Counted from the stretch's first letter, positions 38,001-53,000 are shown. The stretch is 64,000 bases of DNA from Macrosoma leucophasiata (GCA_036365455.1 JAWQUS010000002.1:2418001-2482000); one strand, 5' to 3'. Notes: a model not told the origin generated them from the letters alone. Made by a program: numbers and translations.

Positions 38001-41000
38001 CGAGGACGTTCTCAACGATCTCAGCAAGATTACACTGAAGAAACACCTTAATATTGAGAACACGACCGCCAATATCAAACCACCTGAAGAACCGCCGCCG
38101 GCCAAAGGTGGGTTTATCTATAATTTTTTTCTTTTTAAGAAGTTCATCATCGTAGACGTCTGCCACTGTCACTTGAGTTTCACGATAGCTATCTAATTTT
38201 TTGTTTATGTAATGGAAGTGGCAAACAAGCATGCAGTTCACATTGATGTTAAGTGATGACTACAGCCTATAAACACTTACACAAAGACCAAGGTCAAAAT
38301 GCAGATGTGTTACCACTCCTGAGGCCTAAGGTGTTATGCCTCTGAGCTGGAAATTACGGGGCCGTACATTACCACCTGACCGGAACACGATAGTGCTGAA
38401 CACTACCATTTAGCGGCAAGTATATTAAGTAATGAGGTGGTGCCAACGCCTGCGAGCTCCGTCACTGGAGCTCTACCACCAGTTAGTTGTAATTACCGTA
38501 TTCATTTATTCATTTATTTCATATAATTAGGCTCCTGGAGAGCACTTTTACATCGTCATTTTTTTTTAAACTAAATAACCAATAATAAACCACTAATAAT
38601 AATCAAAAACACATAATAAATTAAATAGACACTGAACAATTTTGTATAATATGGAAAGCATCAATTATTTACAAATTCCTCCATTTCCCCATTTCAAAAG
38701 AAACTGAGAAAGAATGAATTTGGTCGTCATAATAAAGGTTATTCGTTTACGTATTATGTGTTATTAATTTTTTGGAAGTTATACCTTTTTTGTAGATCTA
38801 CCGAAGAGGAAATATTCCACCATAAATTATTTTGTTACGTCAAAAAGGTACGAGTCTTTGATGAAAGCTCCCAGGTGGCTTGATTTTTTTCCGATACACA
38901 ACCTCCCAACATTTATCGAGTCAATTTATACAAAACTTTGATAAATTATTTAAACAGATCTTATCCAAGAATCACTTTATCTATTGGTCTAGCGTCCGAG
39001 TTTATCGCAAACAAACAGACAGACACCGAAGGGGACTTTGTTTTATATATTTTAAATAGATGTATATGAATTCACATAAAAATAGCTTTTTATGTGAAAA
39101 TATCCGTTAGAACTAACTCCTGCCTGTTCTATTGCAGATACAAAGGACGAGAAGAAAAGCAAGAAAACCAAAGGCAAGAACAAACGCAAGAACCCCCAAA
39201 TACAAAGAGAGTCGTCGGCGGATAGCGACGATTCTGAAAACTTACTAGTCAAAGACGTAGATAGTATTAAGGTGAGATTAAGATTTTTCTCATGGTGGTC
39301 GCTCACCATGGGCCTCATAAGAAGGCTCAAGTTCATGCAGATAGCAATGGAGAGAGCAATACTATGGGCTTGCCTGCGAGATCGACGACGACCCGGTTAG
39401 TCCAGCGGTGTGAAATGACCGTTTGATTCGTAGGTTCGATCCCCGCACCGGGACAAATATTTGTATGGCCTACAAATATTTATGTGTACAACGGCACCCA
39501 CGACACAGGTTTATACCTACTGTGGGGCTGTGAGTGTAAGCGTATTTATTATTATTATTAGATCGAATAGGCCCATAGCGAGCGACCACGTTTCTGCCAT
39601 ACATTACCATCTATCGGAAACACGATAGTGCTGAACACTACCATTTGGTCGCTGATCGATTAGGTGATGAGAAGGTGACTACGCCCTGAATGAATGAATG
39701 AATACACTTTATTGTACGCCAGAAAATCTACAAGAATAAATAGATATTAAATTAACAGATATTATACAAAATAGCAATTAGTACAAAAGGCGGCCTTATC
39801 GCAAAGCTGCGATTTCTTCCAGACCACCTTCGGGACAGGAATAATAAAAGAAAAGAAAATTTAACGTCTGTGTTTAACGGTGTACTAATCACACAAATAA
39901 TTACAAATATTACAAACTAAAGTGGTTATGTCCATTTGACAGAAGGAAAAAAAAAAGTTGGGTTCAGGGAGATTAAGATTAGGGGATAGCAAGTAAGGAG
40001 TTAGAGAGATAAGTAGTATTCTTAGGGCCTTCGCCCTGGAGTTCGTTCAAACTCTACCACCAGTAAAAAACATATGTAAATATTTTATTTTTAAAGAAAA
40101 ATGGAAGGAAAAATTTGACTTCAGGCGAGGCTCGAACTCGCGACCTACTGGGAATCTAGTCCAGCCGCTCTTCCAATTGAGCTACTGAAACCCTGCCCGA
40201 TTTGTCAAATTTTTCCTTCACATCTATTGCATTGCTTTATGGTAGCAGCAACGCCATCTATTACCAACTATGCTAGTTAGGCAACCGATATAATAGACTT
40301 TTCAGTTTATTGAATATCGTAAAGAAGTCGCTTTTACCCTTAATAATTGTTTTATATTATTTCGCATTAACACATGCTTGTGAAATATATTTTATTTTTA
40401 AAGAAAAATGGAAGGAAAAAAAGTCAAATTTTTCTTTCCATTTTTCTTTAAAAATAAGATATATTTCACAAGCATGTGTTAATGCGAAATAATATAAAAC
40501 AAACATATGTAAATGTCTCCCGCAGGTATTACAAAGTAGTCACATGCCAGCGCGAGTGCTAAATATAACGTACAAACTAGTCAATACAGAAACCAAGCTG
40601 TTGCATCGGTTGTTGCAAGCGCACGGCTTACAAGAGGTACAAGCTGATGCGAAGGACTTCAACTTGCTGTGGGCCGGACTGCACCCCAAGCCGGACGTGC
40701 TGAGGGCGCTGTCGCCTTATCAGAGGGTCAACCACTTCCCGAGGTATGTGTATCGCCCTGTTTTAGGGTTTCTATCAATCCCCAAATGGGAGAGTATATC
40801 GCTTATTGAACGGAATAGCTTTCCCCAACGAGGGCAGAGAATTAACTAAAGGCCAACTTACAAAGTCATGTGTGTGTTATTCATATTCAATCCATCGAGC
40901 TATCAGTATAGTAAGTGAAAGTTCCAAATGGACCATGGCTTTATTCGCACATAAATTTTGTAAAAAAAAATACTTGTTTTCATTTACGCAAGCAAACTAC

Positions 41001-44000
41001 TAACTGTAATCATAATGAAAAAATTAAACTATGCTTACATAAGATAGGTCGCGACAAGGTCATTTGATTGAGCGGCATACAAACCTGCATAAGTTTGACA
41101 CGCTGTGGTGTGTCCTTTTTATGCCCTGCCCGCGGTGTGTCTATTTACGTGGAACCATTTTTTTACTTTTTTTTTAATTATTATTCGTAGTAATGATATG
41201 ATTGTTTGCTACTTCATGATACTAGAAAAACTCTCCCTCAGATCCTACGAGCTAACCCGCAAAGACAAGCTTTTCAAGAATATAGAGAAGATGCAGTACT
41301 TCCGCGGTGTAAAGCACTTCGACTTCATCCCCACCACGTTCCTAATGCCGGCGGAGTACAAAGAGCTATGCACTACCCACTACCGCACCAAAGGGCCTTG
41401 GATCGTCAAGCCGGCAGCTTCTAGCCGAGGACGGGGCATTTATATAGTCAATACAGTGAGTGTTAGAGTCTTTTCACATTGATATTATAGCGTCCACAAC
41501 ATAAGGTGCTGTCTAGTGCAATACTGAGAAAGTTCAAGTACTTAGCTAGTATAGAAGATGGCCTATGACCGCGCTGAATCGCGCATACGAAGCGTTCTCA
41601 TGAGTTGCGCCATATAAAACTTCTCAACGTTGATAACTGAGAAGTTGCTGTTTGTGGAGCCCACCAAGGAGAGGCGAGTCACCACCTGCCTAAAGTAGGA
41701 TTCAATAATGTGATATATTGAACATAGGCAGCTAGTCCTTCCAGTTCACATTGCCCAAAGTTTGGGAAGTCAATTCTCATTACAATAATTCAATGTTCTC
41801 TGCAGGGCCTGTCTATGTCTTTAACTATTGACAGCTATTGATGCAGTCGTATTTAATAGAGGTCTGTCGAATGCAACTCATTACAAAATAGATAAAAAAG
41901 GCTTAACAAAGATCCGGGATTCAAATGGGGCCCTGTGCTGACGAAATGCATATTAATCTGATCTAATATATTAATAACTCTTTACTAACCAGCCAGAACA
42001 GATCCCGAAAGGCGACAACGTGGTGGTGGCCAAATACGTAGACAAGCCGCTCCTCATCGGTGGCCACAAGTGTGACCTGCGCCTGTACGTGTGCGTCACG
42101 TCCATCGACCCGCTGCTCATCTACCTGTACGAGGAGGGTCTGGTGCGGTTCGCCACCGTCAAGTACGACAAAACCAACAAGAACCTGTGGAACCCCTGCA
42201 TGCACCTCTGCAACTACAGCATCAACAAGTACCACACGGATTATATCAAGTGAGTTTTTATATTTTACTAGCGGCCCGCCCCGGCTTCGCGCGGTTGCAA
42301 TGTTACCTACCCTCTCCTATTCATCTTAGCGTGATGTTATATAGCCTAAAGCCTTCCTCGATAAATAGGCTATCTAACTCTTTTCAAATCGGACCAGCAG
42401 TTCCTGAGATTAGCCTGTTCAAATAAACAAACTCTTCAGCTTTATAATATTAGTATAGATTCCGTAAAGCAAATACTTAGAATATCTTTTATAGGTTAGA
42501 GGTTTACAAGCGATGCCAAATGGGAGTTGTCCCTTCCCTCCCCATCCGCTACTCCCACTAGTGCACACACCATTCCAATAGGGTGGTAGTTGATACAATG
42601 ACGTCGGATGGGCAGCAGCATCCAGCGATAAAACTACCGCCACTTCGATTGCGATAGATGCCAAGCTGGCGATGGCGATTATGACATGTTCTCCTAATTA
42701 TGCACAACACTTAGGGCTTTTAGAAAACTTTTGTCCAGTTGTGGACGTTTTTCGGCTGAAATGATGACGATGAGCTGGTCTTAGAAGAGTCGTCAGCTCT
42801 CTTTCTCATCACCATGAAATCAACCGAAGGCGTCAGGTCGTGACGACTCCTTCGCCTTCTAGTGGAGGAGAATTCTGCCGTTAGAGGAGTCAGTCAACCG
42901 AACAATGACGTTCAAATGATGCCGATAAGGCGATAGTAAAAGTAACAACGCGGTATGCCACACCACTGCCACTGTGATCGCCAATCCGCCTGCCAAGCAT
43001 GGTGATTGTGGCATATTCTCCTCTAATGACGTACAACACTGTCTTTGGGGAATGCTTTGTCCAGTGGCCGCCTTTCGGCTGGAGTGATGATGATGATGAC
43101 CTTTATTATTATTTACCTTTATTAGATTTAATTTGCTGGTTTTCAAGTACAGTAGAGCGTCGATTATCCGAACTAATTGGGGGACGTGGGTGTTCGGAAA
43201 AACGGTATTTTCGGATAATCGAACTAATGTACATATATTGATTCAGCCATACAAATTTACGTACAGGTAAATGAAAACCATATTATTTACATTTATATTC
43301 ATATATTTATGAATATTTTAATGACAAATAGGTAATAAAAGAAAAAAAGGGAAAACCAGCCAGTTATCCCTGTAGTCTCCAGCTGGTTATCCTGAGGTCG
43401 CAGGTTCAATTCCTCCCCGAAGTAAAATTTTTTTTCTGTTTTTTCTTAAATTTCTTAAGTTCACTCGCATGTGTTATTGTTATTATCTTGTAGTAAAACT
43501 TTTGTTTACGAATTACAATTAACGCTTAAAAAATCTTGAATCTTCGTCTGCCGAAGCAAGCTTGCCCGCTTACGAGCGGCTAGATCGCGTACTTTTTTGA
43601 GGACCGATTTTTTTTATTTATTTTTTATTTTGATACTGGTCGCTCTCGGCTTATGTTTCAAACCAGCGCAAGGCAATATCTAAGCAAGTAAACGCTTCAG
43701 AAGCACTAACTATGTTTTCAACTTCATTAAATGAACATACGAGTTCAATAACAAGTGAACGAGTCGCGACAAATGGGCGAAAACTTACTTACTACTACGT
43801 TACTACGTTCGGATAAGCGGTCGTTCGGATAAGCGGTCGTTCGGTTAAGCGACGTTCGGATAATCGACGCTCCACTGTACTTATATATTTTATTTGTGTT
43901 TAGTGTAACATATACTTATTTGCATTTATATAGGTTTTATAGTAAGTATTTGTTATATCGACTTTTAGGACTGATATCCGTGTCCCACCGAGTAGTTTCC

Positions 44001-47000
44001 AGTTGAAAACCAGCGTCGGGCTTCGGCTTGACATAATGCTGAACTGGGAACTATTTGGTGCAGCCGTGGGATCTTGTTTCTTATTTTCTACTCTAACTAG
44101 GTACTTTTTAAATAGGTCTAAGTTATTTTTTTTTGTCAACCCTTTTTTAAATGTTTTTTTGTGTAACGTATTTGTATTGTAAATGTTTTTTTTTTGTTCT
44201 ATTGTTTTTTTATTAATGCAGTACCTGATATTGGTATGGGGGCTGCACCAACAAATGTTTTTTCTTCTTCTTTTCTTCTATCTTCTTGTTATAATTCGGA
44301 CCATGATATTGTTCACAGATGCGATGACCCGAACGCGGGCAACATTGGCCACAAATGGACCCTGTCCGCCCTACTTCGGCACCTCCGCAAGCAAGGCCGA
44401 GACACGGCCAGCCTGATGGCCAACATCGAGGACCTTGTGGTCAAGTCCGTACTATCTTCCACGCAGACCATCGCCGCCGCCGCCAGGGTGTTCGTACCCA
44501 ACCTCTTCAACTGTTTCGGTGAGTTATTTATTCTAGTAACCCTTTGAAGTGTTTTGATTTTTTTCTATTTCAATCTTAACATGGTATTTTTTTACATTTT
44601 TGTGATATTCAATATTTTTTGTTCGCAGAACTTTTCGGCTACGACATCCTAATAGATGACATGTTGAAGCCTTGGCTTCTAGAAATCAATCTTTCCCCAA
44701 GGTACTTTTAGTATGAACTGAACTGATCTGTCCGAAACAACCGGATATAATAATATGTTTGAATCTAAAGTATTTTTTTTTTGTCTGTCCTGTCTAAATA
44801 AATGTTTTGGTTTTTTTCCTTATTTTTATCTGCGCGCTGTATTAGTCGTAACACAACCGGCCGATTCGGTCCGGCGGTCCGAATCCACCGACAAAACCCG
44901 CGCGAACGGATCGCATCAGACTTGATTAATAATAGTTATGTTTTCCGGACTCCTCTACAGTTCACACATCCAAAGGAGATGTTGCGAGCTCGGCTCTGGT
45001 TCGTACACGTCCTCAAAAAATGGGTAAATTAAAGAAGAATCCGAGAAAAATACAATTAATTTATTCAAGAATATATTTTAGAGTTACAACCACATTTAAT
45101 TCAAACGATTTTATCATTTTCAACTATGTTAAGCATGGCGGCGATACAGCCGACACTTGGGATCAATCGATTTCGATAGTATTTAGAAAATAATACTTTT
45201 TTCTCCAAGTACTATATAATCAAAATACAGTTTAAAAAATGAAAATGACAAAATGACATCGCCCGCCATATTCGCCATGTTGGTTTTGAGTTGCAATTCT
45301 AGCTGCAAATAATGTTTTGTAACTGCGAACAAAGCCAAATAAGTGAAAATATGCAGTAAAAAACGTTTTTATATTGATTTTACCTGTTCAATGATATTGT
45401 GTACAATACATGGCCGGAGGTCCATACATTTTTGCAACATCTCCTTTGGTTCGGACTGAATCCGGACGTGTGTTACTACTATATTTGTCTTTTGTGATCA
45501 TCTGTGAAGTAATGTGAAGGTAAGGCTTAACTTTTCGATCACGCATTATTAGTTTCCGTTGCACCAAAATATTTGTTAAAGTTACGGTTATCGTCGAATG
45601 TAACAATGATATTGAATTTAACAGTTACTGCTGAATGCGTTGCACCAGCGTATTTTTGACATTGTTAAAATTACCAAGATTGATCGATATCTTTGAGGTT
45701 AACTTAGCCTGGGTTGGACCAAGGTATTTGTCAAAGTTATTTTAACATTTCACATCCTTCTCTAACTTGAACAGATTTTCTTAAGTTAGAAATGGATGTG
45801 AAATGTTACATTAACTTTAACAAATTGACTTAACTTGAACATTGACCAGGGCAGCACGGGCAGTTGCGGTTAAAGTTAAATTTATGACATCATTTAACAA
45901 TTGTTAAATTGTACAACTATTTTGGTACTTTAAAATAAGATGATTCAGGCCTTTAAAAAAATAATACTTTTTCAGTTTAGCCTGCGAGAGTCCCCTGGAC
46001 GCGCGCGTGAAGTCGGCCCTGCTGGCGGACACGCTGACCCTGGTGGGGCTGCCCGCCATGCCCGTCGCCAGGAACGAACCCGCACCGCACGCCTCCCTCA
46101 AGATGCGCATCGGCGCGGTGAGCATTGCTCCTGTTGTCTTGTATTCGTTTATAGTTCAACTTAGAACTTTGACATTGCTTGTGAATGAAAGAACGATAAT
46201 GTTTTAATTTCGAATACATCTTCACAGACGCTTTCGAAAAATCATTTGAAATTACCTGCAGTGAATAACTATTGCATAAAGTAATAGTAAAACAGATTAG
46301 CAGCTTAGCAGAGTTCGAACTGCACGGAACAGTGCTGCAGCAGCACTACTGGTCTCCATATACTATCTTCAAGTTTATATGAGACTAACTGACCCGGCAA
46401 ACTTCGTATTACCTCAGAATGAAATAATGTGTCTGTACGACGTATGTCTCGTCCAATTATTACCTTTGCACCTCATTTTATTATAAGTCATCAATTTGCA
46501 CCGATCGCCTGTAATTCATACAACCAAATCGACAGTTCGCATTTCACCGCCGCGTCGCGTACTCATTTTCATTCACTTTGCTTAATTTAGCATTTAATTT
46601 CATTTTATTACTAATTTTATATTAAACCTTTTACGATTTCAATAGCATTTCACTCAATCCAACCCAGGGTCCGTACATATTGATCCGGCTCGAAGGACCA
46701 CTATATTAACGAACAGCAATTGATTTTTATTAAGGTTAATAGTTTAATAGGCAGCAAAGCAGTATAAAATAGAGAAATATGGTGCTACGGCAGCACTGTT
46801 GCATGCAGCGGACTCGGAATCGTACCTTTAATAGACAAAAGCCGATTATTAATCTCACGAAATATGCCACCCAGTGTCGTCGAGTGCACTCAGCGGAAAA
46901 CGTGTGCGTGCGGAAGTCCAACGGCCAACATACGACCACTAATACCAACACTGGGGCCAGCGCTGGCGCTAGTCCGCTGACGGGCGAGGAAATGAGGCTG

Positions 47001-50000
47001 GTGCGCGCTGTGAAGGCGCAATACACGAGACGAGGCGGTTTTGTCAGAATATTTCCCAGCCAAAATTCCTGGCAGAAGTACTCTCAGTATCTTGGTAAGT
47101 AATCATCATCATCATCATGATTTCAGCCGAAAAAACGTCCACTGTTGGACAAAAGACTCCTCCAAAGATTGCAGTAACGACCGGTCCTGGGCTACATACT
47201 ACAAATACAGATACAAATAAGAAATTTCTGTATGCTGTTAAATTAAATCTTTACTCCCATATTTGAAAAATCGTAATTTTCTTCAATTTTTGTTTCATAA
47301 ATAGAACGTTATAACCAAAATTTTTATTCCAGATCCAGTGACAGGCATACCAGTATGTTCTACGTCCTTGAACAACAACGCACCGTACACTATCGTGCAG
47401 CACAACTACAACCTGCTGGTGCACTCGCACGTCCTGCCGCACTTCCATCACGCCACCGCCGCCACCAGCCTCACCGACACACCGCAGAGGTATGCCGATA
47501 CACACCGACACACGCCGACATGCTCTCACTACGCCACCACCGCCATCAGCTTCGCCGACACACCGCACAGTTATGCCTACACACGCTGACACGCCACCGC
47601 CGCCACCAGCCTCACTGACACACCGCAGAGGTATGCCGATACACACCGACACACGCCGGCATGCTCTCACTACGCCACCACCGCCATCAGCTTCGCCGAC
47701 ACACCGCACAGTTATGCCGACACACGTTGACACGCCACCGCCGTCACCAGCTTCACCGACACACTGCAGAGGTACGCCGATACACACCGACACACGCCGA
47801 CATGCTCTCACTACGCCACCACCGCCATCAGCTTCGCCGACACACCGCACAGTTATGCCGACACACGCTGACACGCCACCGCCGTCACAACCCTCACCGA
47901 CACACCGCAGAGGTACGCCGATACACACCGACACATGCCGACATGCTATCACTACGCCACCACCGCCATCAGCTTCGCCGACACACCGCACAGTTATGCC
48001 GACACACGCTGACACGCCACCGCCGCCACCAGCCTCACCGACACACCGGAGAGGTATGCCGATACACACCGACACACGCCGACATGCTCTCACTACGCTA
48101 CCACCGCCATCAGCTTCGCCGACACACCGTACAGTTATGCCGATACACGCTGACACGTCACCGCCGGCACCAGCCTCACCGACACACCGCAGAGGTATGC
48201 CGATACACACCGACACACGTCGAGATGCTCTCACTATGCCACCACCGCCATCAACTTCGCCGACACACCGCACAGTTATGCCGACACACGCTAACACGCC
48301 ACCGCCGCCACCAGCTTACCGACACACCGCAGAGGTATGCCGATACACACCGACACACGCCGACATGCTTTCACTACGCCACCACCGCCATAACCAGCCT
48401 CACCGACATACCGCAGAAGTATACTGACACACACCGACACATGCCGACATGCTCTCACTACGCCACCGCCGCCACCAGCTTCACCGACACACCACAGAGG
48501 TATGCCGACATACGCCTACGCGCTCTTACTATGCCACCGCCGCCACACCGGAGAGGTATGCCGATACACACCGACACACGCCGACATGCTCTCACTACGC
48601 TACCACCGCCATCAGCTTCGCCGACACACCGTACAGTTATGCCGATACACGCTGACACGTCACCGCCGGCACCAGCCTCACCGACACACCGCAGAGGTAT
48701 GCCGATACACACCGACACACGTCGAGATGCTCTCACTATGCCACCACCGCCATCAACTTCGCCGACACACCGCACAGTTATGCCGACACACGCTAACACG
48801 CCACCGCCGCCACCAGCTTACCGACACACCGCAGAGGTATGCCGATACACACCGACACACGCCGACATGCTTTCACTACGCCACCACCGCCATAACCAGC
48901 CTCACCGACATACCGCAGAAGTATACTGACACACACCGACACATGCCGACATGCTCTCACTACGCCACCGCCGCCACCAGCTTCACCGACACACCACAGA
49001 GGTATGCCGACATACGCCTACGCGCTCTTACTATGCCACCGCCGCCACTAACCTCATAGATACAATTTTAAAATATTAGGTTTGGGGAAAAGTTTCTTCG
49101 CATTTTCTAAGATAATTCAAAACATTTTTTAATATAGTTTATTTAAATTTAACTAAAGTATGTATGTACCATTTTGTTCGATAACCTTTTGCCATCTTGT
49201 AGGTAGGGACATGATCCCATTGCTATAAAAATTTTGGGACTTCTCATCAAAATACCGCGACAAGTGGACTTGGCAGTCCTCTCGTGATGTTAACCTAACA
49301 TTGCATAAAGAATTCTGAAGAGACCGAAACAGGTGGAATTCTGAAGGTGCAAGGTCAGGACTATACGGTGGATGCATTAGCACCTCCCAGCCAAACTCTC
49401 TTAATTTTTGCTGAGTGCCTATAGATGTGTGAGGTCTAGCGTTATCATAATGAAACACCACACCCCTTCTGTTGATCAATTCCGGCCGCTTTCTCTCAAC
49501 TTCTTGCTTTAATCTCATCAGTTGTTCGCAGTAGAGTTCAGAATCGATAGTCCTGCCTGGTGGTAATAGCTCATAATGAATAATTCAGTTTATTCAGTTT
49601 ATTCATTTATTTCATATAATTAGGCTCCTGGAGAGCACTTTTACATAGTCATTTTTTTTTAAACTAACCTAGAGTAAATAACCACTAATAATAATCAAAA
49701 ACACATAATAAATTAAATAGACACTGAACAATTTTGTATAATATGGAAAGCATCAATTATTTACAAATTCCTCCATTTCCCCATTTCAAAAGAAACTGAG
49801 AAAGAATGAATTTGGTCGTCATAATAAAAGTTATTCACTTGGCAGAATTCCAAGGGCAGTCAATACTAATGCCCTTCCAATCCCACCACACACACAACAT
49901 CACCTTATTGCGAGTTAACCCGAGTTTCGCCACAGTCTGTGAAGCCTGACCGGCCTTTGACCCCGGGTTTCGCCACAGTCTGTGAAGCCTGACCGGCCTT

Positions 50001-53000
50001 TAACCACGACCTTTTTCGCACGTTCTTATCGTACGTGATCCACTTTTCATCACCAGTTATCAGCTTCTTCAAAAATGATTCGGTTTCATTACGTCGTAAT
50101 AAAGAATCACAAATGAGTACACGGTTCATTAGGTTTTTTTCAGTGAGCTTGTGAGGTACCCAAATATCGAGCTTTTTTTTGTACCCAGCTTTTTTCAAAT
50201 GCGCCAAAACTGTTTTGTGATCAATTCTCAGTTCTTCAGCTACGTCGTAACTACTGATATGTCGATCTTGCTCCACTTTTTCAAAAATGGCATCCATTTT
50301 ATCCGTAATAGGGCGACCAGAGCGAGGTGCACCTTTGACATCAAAATTTCCGGATTGAAAACGCTTAAACCAAATTTGTGCTACTCTCACAGACACTGCA
50401 CTAGGTCCATAAACATCGCAATTTTTTTTCGCGGCTTGCGTTGCATTTTTACTTTTTTTGTAGTAAAATTTTAAAATGTATCGAATTTCTTCATTACATT
50501 CACTCATCTTGACAGTACGAAAAACAAATGAAAATCACACATTTGCCTAATTTGAATTTGGAATTATGTTCTTTAAAATTTTAACTTTCAATGATACCAA
50601 AACCAGCCAGATACAAATACTACAGCCAAAGAGATTTTATTACAAGTTCATACATACTATAATGCGAAAAGATTTTTTCCCCAACCTATTATAAAGAACT
50701 ATGAAATGAAGTTTGACAAAAGGAGATGTTGCGAGCTCGGCTCTGGGTCGTATACGTCCTCAAAAAATGGGTGAATTAAAGAAGAATCCGAAAAAAATAC
50801 AATTAATTTATTCAAGAATATATTTTAAAGTTACACCCACATTTAATTCAAACGATTTTATCATTTTCAAATATTTTCAACATGGCGGCGATACAGTCGA
50901 CTCAAATTTTCCCGTGTGGCAACTATCACATTTAGTAATAATTCTGCCAAAATCTGGTGATTCGATAGTATTTAGAAAATATTATTTTTTTTTATAATCA
51001 AAAAACAATTTAAAAAATGACATCGCCCGCCATATTCACCATTTTGGTTTTGAGTTGCAATTCTAACTGCAAATAACGTTTTGTAACTGCAAACAAAGCT
51101 AAATAAGTGAAAAGATGCAGTAAAAAACGTTTTTATATTGATTTTGCCTGTTTAATGATATTGTGTACAATAAATGGCCGGAGGTCCATAAATTTTTGCA
51201 ACATCTCCTTTGTCAAACTTAGCATTTAATGCTTGATGGTTCGATCCCTGAACTAGAACAAATGATATTCCTTGTAGACCCATTAATATTTGCTTTAAGT
51301 TTAGCTGACCATGTATCAAGTGTGTGCTTGTAGTACTGGTGTAATGACACTTATACAGATGACGGATATGAATGAAGAAAACGAAAAGGGCTTACAGTTT
51401 TTCGTCATTACAAAATCGCTCATTAGAGCACGGCAATATGAAACGCGTACGAAATGTAAGTTGTCCAGATTTGCGCAGGTTGAAGCGTTACGAAGCGGCG
51501 TGCATCGCGGGCGCCGCGCCCCCCGTACAGCTGGGCCGGTCCCCCGGGACCTTCGGGACCCTCGGGCCATCGCCGACCCCCGCCGGCCTGCCCGCAGCGC
51601 CCCCCGCCGGGCCCCTCGACCACACGCGCGCCAAAGACGTCGTCAAGCGACAGCTCAACGACGGACTTCGCCTAACGTAATTAATTTTGGAATAAAATAT
51701 ATCTCATGTTACAAATGCTTGAAACCGATTCAAAATTTAAAATTCAAAAATTCAAATCATTTATTTCATATTGGTCTACAAGGACACTTTTGCATTGTAG
51801 GATTATAAGCTACCTAGAGAGAATGACTTATAATAATAATCCAATAGGTATTAATAAATACCAATTTAATAATAATATTTAACCGATACGTGAATTATCA
51901 AATTTTTCAATTCCTTCATAGAAGGAAAAGAAAAATCTGTTCGTCATAATCATAGTCATTCACTTAGCAGAGTTCCAAGTGCAGGCACTACTGAGAAGAA
52001 CTCCGCTACCCAACAAACTCAGCGTGATGCTCTTTTGTCAAAACCTTAGATTTCATACAAATATTATTACATAGAATAAAGATAATGTGAACATCCATGG
52101 CATATAAATATTTGCATATAAACACATACGCAAATACCCATCAACAGCTTAATATCGTGATAGAATATAACACCCGCAAATCACAACAGACCAGTCCCCA
52201 CAATCAGCACCCGTTCACGAGTATGACGCATGTGGCAGCCATTGCTCTCCTCGACCATTTTGAAGGGAAGTGAGCAACCCGTCACACGATGCCGCCGAAG
52301 GCAAAGACATTAAAGTGAGCATGACTGTTATGATTACCAGTGCGTAGATAGCAATATAGATGAAAAGAATCTGTTTGTGGCCAGAGCATACACAATATCA
52401 ATATCCATTAACATGAGTACAATTTTATGAAATAGCCTGGCAGCGATCGCTATAATCCCAAGATTACTATCAGTGAGATATTCACAAATTTTATAGTAAT
52501 TACATTTGTATAAACATTCTTTAATTACTTTTTTAAATTTATTAACAGATAGACTTTGAACATTTTTTGGGACTTTATTATAGAATCGTATATACTGACC
52601 TCTGAAAGAATTACTTACTCTATGCAGTCGTGTTACATGCATGGACAACTTGTATTTTTTCCTAGTATTTATACTGTGGTTGTTACCTATTGTAGGAAAC
52701 TCATTAATGTTTTTATGAACATATAATACATTTTCATAAAATCGCGTAGGAAACTCATTAATATTTTCCGGACATACAATAAGTTTTCGTATATATATAT
52801 TGACAAGCAACAGTCAAAATGTTTATATCCTTAAATTTATCTCTCAGAGACACTCTCGGGCTTAGCCCGTAGATAGCACGTACTGCTCTCTTTTGCAAAA
52901 CAAAAATAGTATTGACGTCGGCGGAATTTCCCCATAGCAAAATGCCATAGGTCATTATACTGTGAAAGTAACTAAAGTAGACCAGCCGAGCCGTCTCCAC

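Larger units (their letters stand above)
49076..50690 (-). mobile_element. mariner transposon with a nested insertion
   Basis: Terminal repeats TTAGGTTTGGGGAAAAGTTT (left) and AGATTTTTTCCCCAACCTAT (right), bounded by TA. The minus-strand transposase is split by an insertion of repeat G at about 49575-49835 and by frame breaks. It lies in TTLL5 intron 12, 25 bases after array 1 ends. Confidence 0.9.

Noticed and set aside
47251..48929. Thr/His/Pro-rich and Cys/Gly/Val-rich long frames on both strands over array 1
   Set aside because: By-products of a 141-bp (47-codon) repeat; mutually exclusive frames and no family match.
51372..51478. Upstream extension of TTLL5 exon 13 (frame from 51372)
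   Set aside because: Acceptors in this stretch give phases 0 or 1, which do not fit exon 12; only 51479 keeps phase 2. Kept as a possibility if exon 12 ends at another donor.
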